This document shows positions 6,793 through 10,853 of a stretch of 10,853 nt of DNA, piece after piece. The notes under the pieces are model-generated. The model saw nothing but the letters and a program-made list of their open reading frames with translations. It ran no database searches and was not told the origin of the DNA. The position numbers were made by a program, and so were the translations under genes. Source of the stretch: an uncultured Collinsella sp. Its GTDB lineage: Bacteria > Actinomycetota > Coriobacteriia > Coriobacteriales > Coriobacteriaceae. Where the stretch lies: assembly GCA_902494815.1 (NCBI GenBank), contig CABUVB010000048.1, positions 1 to 10,853 of the forward strand. Direction: 5' to 3'. Positions within the stretch are counted from its first letter, which is position 1. Every line of letters starts with the position of its first letter.

Positions 6793-7097
6793 GTTCATCT
6801 CAATCTGTAACATCTAGCCGAGTTTTTCGGTCCCAGCTGTTACAGATCGAGGTGAACGCACAGGCCAAGCCAAAAATCTCAATCTGTAACATGTAGACCG
6901 CTTTTGACCGCTTAGATGTTACAGATCGAGACAAACAGATGGGTCAATCCAATCAATCTAGATCTGTAACACCTGGCTGGTCATTTCACTCCTAACTGTT
7001 ACAGATCGAGACAAAGATGATGGCTGGGTAGACAAAATCTCAATCTATAACACCTAGTCGAGTTTTCGGGTCCCACCTGTTACAGATTTAGACGAGC
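6793..7097. repeat. Palindromic repeat array 2 (four units)
   Basis: Four units of the same palindrome as array 1. Arms are at 6798-6812/6838-6852, 6877-6891/6917-6931, 6957-6971/6997-7011 and 7038-7052/7078-7092. The consensus arms are TCTCAATCTGTAACA and TGTTACAGATCGAGA. Every unit has exactly 25 bp between arms, and the spacers between units are 24, 25 and 26 bp, so unit starts are 79, 80 and 81 bp apart. The inner 25 bp are type A in units 1 and 4, type B in unit 2 and divergent in unit 3. The spacers are unrelated to each other. The array ends 13 bp from the lacI2 stop and lies between it and the bidirectional terminator, so it is probably transcribed as the 3' untranslated region of lacI2. 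Confidence 0.9.
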
Positions 7098-7110
7098 AGG
7101 CCGAGCACGT

Positions 7111-8121
7111 CTACGCCCGCAGATCCCTTACGCTGGAACGCTCGACCAACACGCCCGAGACGAGCGTACGACTTCTGGAGCTCGGGGCTTCCAGACCTGC
7201 GACGACCTCGTTAAGCGCACGGATGCCCAGTTCGCGGTGGCGAAACTTCACCGACGTCAGAATCGAGTTGGGAATCGTCTTGTAGAGCTCATCGTCGAAG
7301 CCGATCACGGACACGTCGTCGGGCACACTGAGCCCTTTGTCACGTAGAGCCATCATCACGCCGTTTGCCATGCAGTCGTTAGCGGCGAGAACCGCCGTGC
7401 AATCGGGTTTATCGGCAAGCGCAAGGCCTGCGGCATAGCCACTATCCGCATTCCAATCGCCTTGCAGAGGCTCGGGCGGCTCAATGCCATGCGCCTCGAG
7501 TGCCGCTCGCCAACCTTTCATACGGCACTGGCTCGACAGCGCTTCTTTCTTACCAGAGACGAAGTACACGTTTTTGTGCCCGTGATTCAAGAAGTACTCG
7601 CATGCCATGCGCGCGCCACCCTCTTGGTCGTCACTGACGGTGGAGCAGGTAGGATGTTCCATCGGTGTGATAATCACCGTCTTGAGGTCTTTCGGTGCCT
7701 CAAAGGTATCAAAGTCATCGACCATCTGACGCAGGTTGAAGATCATGCCATCAACAGGCAGCTGCGACATCCTACGCGCCGCTTCGGCAAGGGTCATCTT
7801 CTCCCCCGCCCGCTTTTTGATCATCGTGAGCGCAAAGCCGCGTTCTTCGGCGGCATCTGCGATACCGTCAATCATGTCCACGGCACCGCACGACAAGTGG
7901 AACAGCACGACGCCGATGCACCCGTAACGGCCCAACTTGAGCGAACGCGCGGCAAAGTTGGTTCGAAACCCGAGCGCTTCCATTGCGGAATGGACCTTAT
8001 CGCGTGTCGACTCTCGCACGCTAGCGGGCTCGTTGATCACACGCGAAACCGTCTTGAGAGAAACACCCGCGGCAACTGCCACATCGTTCATTGAGACAAT
8101 TTTCTTGTCCATCGTTGCCAC
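7111..8121 (-). CDS. LacI-family transcriptional regulator 2
   Basis: A LacI/GalR-family repressor (336 aa from GTG 8121), paralogous to regulator 1 across its length. The helix-turn-helix reads MNDVAVAAGVSLKTVSRVINEP (about residues 11-32), with Leu22, Lys23 and Arg27 at the DNA-reading positions where regulator 1 has Arg, Gln and Arg. The hinge leucine is Leu61. The ligand domain contains GDWNADSGY with Trp223, matching the inducer-site tryptophan of LacI, and ends LVERSSVRDLRA. GTG 8121 has GGAGA five to six bases upstream. ATG 8112 and ATG 8169 are also in frame, but neither has a well-placed ribosome site, and ATG 8169 falls inside the likely promoter. It is divergent from module 3 and probably controls it through the palindrome at 8273-8296. 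The inducer is presumably a phosphorylated or free galactoside, which is inference. Confidence 0.9.
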   Translation of the reverse strand: MATMDKKIVSMNDVAVAAGVSLKTVSRVINEPASVRESTRDKVHSAMEALGFRTNFAARSLKLGRYGCIGVVLFHLSCGAVDMIDGIADAAEERGFALTMIKKRAGEKMTLAEAARRMSQLPVDGMIFNLRQMVDDFDTFEAPKDLKTVIITPMEHPTCSTVSDDQEGGARMACEYFLNHGHKNVYFVSGKKEALSSQCRMKGWRAALEAHGIEPPEPLQGDWNADSGYAAGLALADKPDCTAVLAANDCMANGVMMALRDKGLSVPDDVSVIGFDDELYKTIPNSILTSVKFRHRELGIRALNEVVAGLEAPSSRSRTLVSGVLVERSSVRDLRA

Positions 8122-8164
8122 TACTTCTCCAGTCGGTCTTGCATCGCTTGTTTTTTTGCGTTCT

Positions 8165-8191
8165 AGCATACACTACCTGCCTGACTGACAA
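8165..8191 (-). promoter_or_regulatory. Weak candidate promoter of lacI2
   Basis: On the minus strand, TATGCT (8170-8165) could be a -10 box and TTGTCA (8191-8186) a -35 box, but their spacing is only 15 bp; TTGATT (8196-8191) would give 20 bp. The position relative to the shared 29-bp block resembles the lacI1 promoter, which is the main support. Confidence 0.3.
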
Positions 8192-8194
8192 ATC

Positions 8195-8223
8195 AACCGT
8201 TTACCGGACAATATCGACCGCTC
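8195..8223. promoter_or_regulatory. 29-bp conserved block shared by both divergent regulatory gaps (copy 2)
   Basis: Counterpart of 3089-3117 with 22 of 29 identical bases and no gaps. The block begins AACCG, continues TTTACCGGACAA and ends ACCGCTC. It lies 3-4 bp upstream of the lacI2 -35 candidate, in the same orientation and at nearly the same distance as copy 1. Its partner protein is unknown. Confidence 0.5.
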
Positions 8224-8259
8224 ACCCGTATATCCTTGTTGCTCTTCCAAAAATGTCTT

Positions 8260-8296
8260 ACGTTGTCATTAACGAAATGACAACGTTGTCATTTCG
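8260..8296 (+). promoter_or_regulatory. Perfect 24-bp palindromic operator plus an extra half-site, module 3
   Basis: Positions 8273-8296 form a perfect 24-bp palindrome with half CGAAATGACAAC and a central CG, the classical symmetry of LacI-family operators. The half-site ACGTTGTCATT at 8283-8293 is repeated exactly at 8260-8270, 23 bp upstream in the same orientation, which creates three half-sites in 37 bp. It is about 100 bp upstream of the module 3 lacE and 150 bp from lacI2. No convincing sigma70 boxes could be fixed around it. LacI2 is the obvious candidate protein. Confidence 0.8.
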
Positions 8297-8301
8297 CAAT
8301 G

Positions 8302-8320
8302 CCTTCCTTGAGCAGGAAGG
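8302..8320 (+). other. Small stem-loop in the leader of module 3
   Basis: CCTTCCT (8302-8308) pairs perfectly with AGGAAGG (8314-8320) around a five-base loop and is followed by TTTCC. It lies just downstream of the operator, in the probable 5' leader of lacE. It is too short and its T run too weak for a confident terminator. Nothing else is recognised between it and the ribosome site at 8387. Confidence 0.35.
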
Positions 8321-8397
8321 TTTCCGGGCAGTCCTGACCATCCATCGACGACCAGTTCCATCCACATGCATCGCGCATCAAGTAGCAAAGGAGCTCT

Positions 8398-10176
8398 ATG
8401 GACGCCATCGTAAAGATGCTCGAAAAGCATCAGCCGTTCTTTGAGAAGATCTCGAGGAACATCTACCTCCAGGCTATTAAGGACGGATTCCTTGGGTGCA
8501 TGCCCATCGTCCTCACCTCTTCGATCTTTCTGCTCATTGCCACCCTTCCCGGCGTAGTCGGCATCACGCTGCCCCAGCCGCTCATCGACTGGTGCAACAA
8601 GCTGTACAACTTCACCATGGGCGTCATGGGCATCATGGTTGCCGGCACCACTGCCAAGAACTTCACGGCTTCCATGAACCGTCGCATGCCCGCCGGCAAG
8701 GTGCTCAACGACGGCTCCACCATGGTGGCCGCCCAGTGCAGTATGCTTTTGCTCGCCGTTACGCAGTTCACCACCAAGTTCAACGGCTCCGAGCTTTCGG
8801 TCTTCGATTGCACCAGCATGGGCACGCGCGGTCTGTTCTCGGCCTATATCGCCGCGTTCATCACCGTGTGGGTCTACAAATTCTGCGTCTCGCGCGATCT
8901 GACCATTAAGCTGCCCAAGGAGGTTCCGGGCGCCATCGCTCAGAACTTCCGCGACATCATCCCCTTCGGTGGCGCTGTCATCATCTGCGGCATCATCGAT
9001 GTCGTCGTGCGCAACCTCATGGGCGTTCCGTTCTCCGAGCTGCTTATCAAACTGCTCTCCCCGCTCTTTACCGCTGCAGAAACCTATCCTGGCCTTATCC
9101 TTATCCAGGCAGCCACCGCGTTCTTCTGGTTCATCGGCGTCCACGGCCCCTCGATCGTCCAGCCGGGCATCGACCCCATCCGTCTTGCCAACCAGGCCGA
9201 GAACCTGCAGGTTCTGCTGGCCGGTGGCCACCCCGCCCACTCCCTCACCTTTAACATGTCGCTCGTGGGTGAGTTCGGCGGCACCGGCGCCACGTTCATC
9301 GTGCCGCTTCTGCTGATTCTCTTTATGAAGTCCAAGCAGCTCAAAGCTGTCGGTAAGGCCTCGATTGTTCCTGTTGCCTTCGCCGTCAACGAACCGCTGC
9401 TCTTTGGCGCCCCGATGATCCTTAACCCCTACATGCTCATCCCCTTTGTTGCCGCAGGCTGCGTCAACGTGAGTGTTGCCAAGTTCTTTATCGATAACGT
9501 GGGCATGAACGGCTTCTCCTTCGTGGTGCCTTGGGCTACCCCTGCCCCCATCGGCATCTTCATCACCACGAACTTCCAGCTTATCGCTCTGGTATTTGTC
9601 GCGATCATCATCTTGCTGGACGCCATCATCTACCTGCCGTTCTTGAAGGCATACGATAAGCTGCTCTGCGACCAGGAGGCCGAGCGCGCCGCCGAGCTGG
9701 GTCTCGAGTCCGATGGTGCCGCTGCCATCGCCGCCAGCACCCCTGCGCCCGCTGTCGAGCAGGCCACCGCTTCCGTCGAGACGACCGTTGCCGACGCCGA
9801 CAGCAAGCCTGTTACCGACCAGTCCGAGCCCACTTCCGAAGCATCCACCAAGAAGGATGTCGACGGTCTGAAGGTCCTCGTACTGTGCGCCGGCGCCGGC
9901 ACCTCTGCCATGCTTGCCAACGCCATCAAGGAAGGTGCTGCGCAGACCGGAGAGAACATCGCTTCCTCCGCAGGCGCCTATGGCCAGCACACTGCCATCA
10001 TGGATCAGTACGACGTTATCGTGCTCGCCCCGCAGGTTCGTAGCTACTACAACGACATGAAGGCCGACACCGATCGTCTGGGCATCAAGCTGCTCGCTCC
10101 GCGCGGTAAGGAATATATCGACCTTACCCGCGACCCCGCCGGCGCCATCAAGTGGCTCCGCGAGAACCTCGACTAG
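8398..10176 (+). CDS. lacE: Lactose-type PTS permease EIICB, module 3
   Basis: A complete EIICB (592 aa) of the lactose PTS family, a membrane transporter that phosphorylates its sugar during uptake. The EIIC domain (about 1-420) carries GVHGPS (His249) and VNEPLLFGAP (Glu332). A long linker rich in Ala, Thr, Glu and Ser (about 425-487) leads to EIIB, with Cys497 in LVLCAGAGTSAMLA. The N-terminus (QPFFEKISRNIYLQAIKDGF) is almost that of staphylococcal LacE as I recall it. GPS is followed by IVQPGI, with Gln where LacE has Glu and the module 2 protein has Lys. The start is set by AAAGGAG at 8387-8393, four bases upstream. It is the first gene of module 3, under the 24-bp palindrome, and is followed by lacG after 75 bp. 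The membrane segments were judged from hydrophobicity by eye, not by a predictor. No EIIA gene is present. Confidence 0.94.
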   Translation: MDAIVKMLEKHQPFFEKISRNIYLQAIKDGFLGCMPIVLTSSIFLLIATLPGVVGITLPQPLIDWCNKLYNFTMGVMGIMVAGTTAKNFTASMNRRMPAGKVLNDGSTMVAAQCSMLLLAVTQFTTKFNGSELSVFDCTSMGTRGLFSAYIAAFITVWVYKFCVSRDLTIKLPKEVPGAIAQNFRDIIPFGGAVIICGIIDVVVRNLMGVPFSELLIKLLSPLFTAAETYPGLILIQAATAFFWFIGVHGPSIVQPGIDPIRLANQAENLQVLLAGGHPAHSLTFNMSLVGEFGGTGATFIVPLLLILFMKSKQLKAVGKASIVPVAFAVNEPLLFGAPMILNPYMLIPFVAAGCVNVSVAKFFIDNVGMNGFSFVVPWATPAPIGIFITTNFQLIALVFVAIIILLDAIIYLPFLKAYDKLLCDQEAERAAELGLESDGAAAIAASTPAPAVEQATASVETTVADADSKPVTDQSEPTSEASTKKDVDGLKVLVLCAGAGTSAMLANAIKEGAAQTGENIASSAGAYGQHTAIMDQYDVIVLAPQVRSYYNDMKADTDRLGIKLLAPRGKEYIDLTRDPAGAIKWLRENLD

Positions 10177-10190
10177 CTCCTCCCTCTGTT

Positions 10191-10217
10191 GGTGCCCGGA
10201 TCCCCTGTTCGGGCACC
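10191..10217 (+). other. GC-rich stem-loop between lacE and lacG (module 3)
   Basis: GGTGCCCG (10191-10198) pairs perfectly with CGGGCACC (10210-10217) around an 11-base loop. It is followed by TCCCCCTATTCG, without a T tract. It stands in the same position, with a similar loop length, as the hairpin at 175-208 in module 1, but the sequence is different. A role in mRNA stability or partial attenuation between permease and hydrolase is inferred. Confidence 0.55.
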
Positions 10218-10251
10218 TCCCCCTATTCGTATCCCACAGAAAGGATGTCTC

Positions 10252-10853
10252 ATGACCAACCCCATGCAGTTCCCCGACGGCTTTGTGTTTGGCGGCGCCA
10301 CCGCCGCTTATCAGGTTGAGGGCGAGACCCGCACGCACGGCAAGGGCAAAGTGCCCTGGGACGATTTCCTGGCTGCTCAGGGTCGCTTCTCCCCCGACCC
10401 CGCAAGCGATTTCTACAACAAATACCCGGTCGATATCGACCTGTGCCAGCGCTTCGGCATCAACGGCATCCGCGTCTCCATCGCTTGGAGCCGCATCTTC
10501 CCCAACGGCACTGGCGAGATCAACCCCGAGGGCGTCGCCTTCTATCACGAGCTCTTTGCCACCTGCAATAAAGCCGGCGTTATCCCCTATGTCACGCTCG
10601 ATCACTTTGATACGCCCGAGGCCTTCTACCAGGACGGCGGCGAGGGCTTCCTGACGCGCACGACCATCGACGCCTTCGTCGAGTACGCCAAGTTCTGCTT
10701 TGCCGAGTTCACCGAGGTCAAGCATTGGTTTACCTTTAACGAGATTCCCGCGACCGCCGAGGGCAGCTTTATCGTCGGCAACTGGCCGCACGGCGAGAAG
10801 TACCGCTTGGACAAGGCCTTCCAGCTCATGCACAACATGATGGTGGCCCACGC
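10252..10853 (+). CDS. lacG: 6-phospho-beta-galactosidase (GH1), module 3, 3' truncated by window end
   Basis: The first 200 residues of a GH1 enzyme; the frame is open to the last base. It starts MTNPMQFPDGFVFGGATAAYQVEG and is very close to the module 1 enzyme, sharing long blocks such as THGKGKV, GRFSPDPASDFYN and NGTGEINPEGV. The acid/base is Glu164 in HWFTFNE. The following loop (GSFIVGNWPHGEKYRLDKAFQLMHNMMVAHA) resembles Lactococcus LacG more than the other two copies do. The nucleophile and phosphate-binding motifs lie beyond the window. The conserved LHHFDTP is LDHFDTP here; the histidine expected to contact the sugar, the one before Phe, is kept. The start is supported by AAAGGA, with its last base at 10245, six bases before ATG. 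It is probably the second gene of a lacE-lacG operon under LacI2. Confidence 0.92.
   Translation, partial: MTNPMQFPDGFVFGGATAAYQVEGETRTHGKGKVPWDDFLAAQGRFSPDPASDFYNKYPVDIDLCQRFGINGIRVSIAWSRIFPNGTGEINPEGVAFYHELFATCNKAGVIPYVTLDHFDTPEAFYQDGGEGFLTRTTIDAFVEYAKFCFAEFTEVKHWFTFNEIPATAEGSFIVGNWPHGEKYRLDKAFQLMHNMMVAH

Noticed and set aside
1783..7097. CRISPR array
   Set aside because: Spacing looks regular, but the repeats are 55-bp palindromes with conserved inner loops, there are only two and four copies in separate places, and no cas genes are in the window.
1783..7097. Integron attC sites
   Set aside because: Size and imperfect palindromy are similar, but the GTTRRRY core is missing, the units do not separate gene cassettes, and no integrase is present.
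8169..8169. ATG 8169 (lacI2) and the equivalent ATG 3024 (lacI1) as starts
   Set aside because: Both add 16 residues with no family similarity, have no ribosome site, and overlap promoter or operator sequence. GTG 8121 and GTG 2976 are better placed.
8302..8320. RAT-type antiterminator target for a BglG/LacT protein in the module 3 leader
   Set aside because: The stem is only 7 bp, the known RAT sequence pattern is not recognisable, no overlapping terminator is visible, and the operator plus LacI2 already offer a regulatory explanation.
8269..10851. 860-codon open frame on the minus strand opposite lacE and lacG of module 3
   Set aside because: It spans two well-supported plus-strand genes and the gap between them, has a low-complexity Gly/Asp/Val/Glu make-up, and matches no family. 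Strong G/C third-position bias readily produces such antisense frames.

Overview
The window is GC-rich bacterial DNA with a strong preference for G or C at third codon positions. Genes are preceded by Shine-Dalgarno sites, and some start with GTG. It carries a dense set of lactose-type phosphotransferase (PTS) genes. This fits a gut actinobacterium of the Coriobacteriia, such as Collinsella. That placement is inference from gene content and composition, because no taxonomic marker is present.

The layout is three copies of one catabolic module, a LacE-type PTS permease (EIICB) paired with a LacG-type 6-phospho-beta-galactosidase (GH1). Module 1 (1-1671) is the 3' end of a lacE followed by a complete lacG and a strong terminator. 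Module 2 (3318-6697) has the reverse order, lacG then lacE, and ends in a 17-bp stem terminator. Module 3 (8398-10853) is a complete lacE followed by a lacG cut by the window end. A LacI-family regulator lies upstream of module 2 (1939-2976, minus) and of module 3 (7111-8121, minus), each divergent from the module it probably controls. EIICB would import and phosphorylate a beta-galactoside at C6, and the GH1 enzyme would cut the phosphorylated sugar to galactose 6-phosphate and an aglycone. No EIIA protein and no tagatose-pathway gene is present, so these must be encoded elsewhere.

The non-coding DNA is unusually informative. The regulatory gap of module 2 holds three copies of an 11-bp operator core (CG-centred, right half GTGCTCAT). 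The gap of module 3 holds a perfect 24-bp palindrome (half CGAAATGACAAC). The two inferred half-sites differ at two central bases, and the two regulators differ at two DNA-reading residues of the recognition helix. A 29-bp block with 22 identities occurs in both divergent gaps and is not the LacI operator.

The two convergent gaps (1672-1938 and 6698-7110) hold arrays of a palindromic repeat: two units in the first and four in the second. Each unit is two 15-bp inverted arms around exactly 25 bp, and neighbouring units are 24-26 bp apart, so an arm recurs about every 40 bp in alternating orientation. The arrays abut the 3' ends of the two lacI genes and flank the whole lacI1-lacG-lacE module 2 as a possible recombination cassette. 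This repeat family is the least explained structure in the window.
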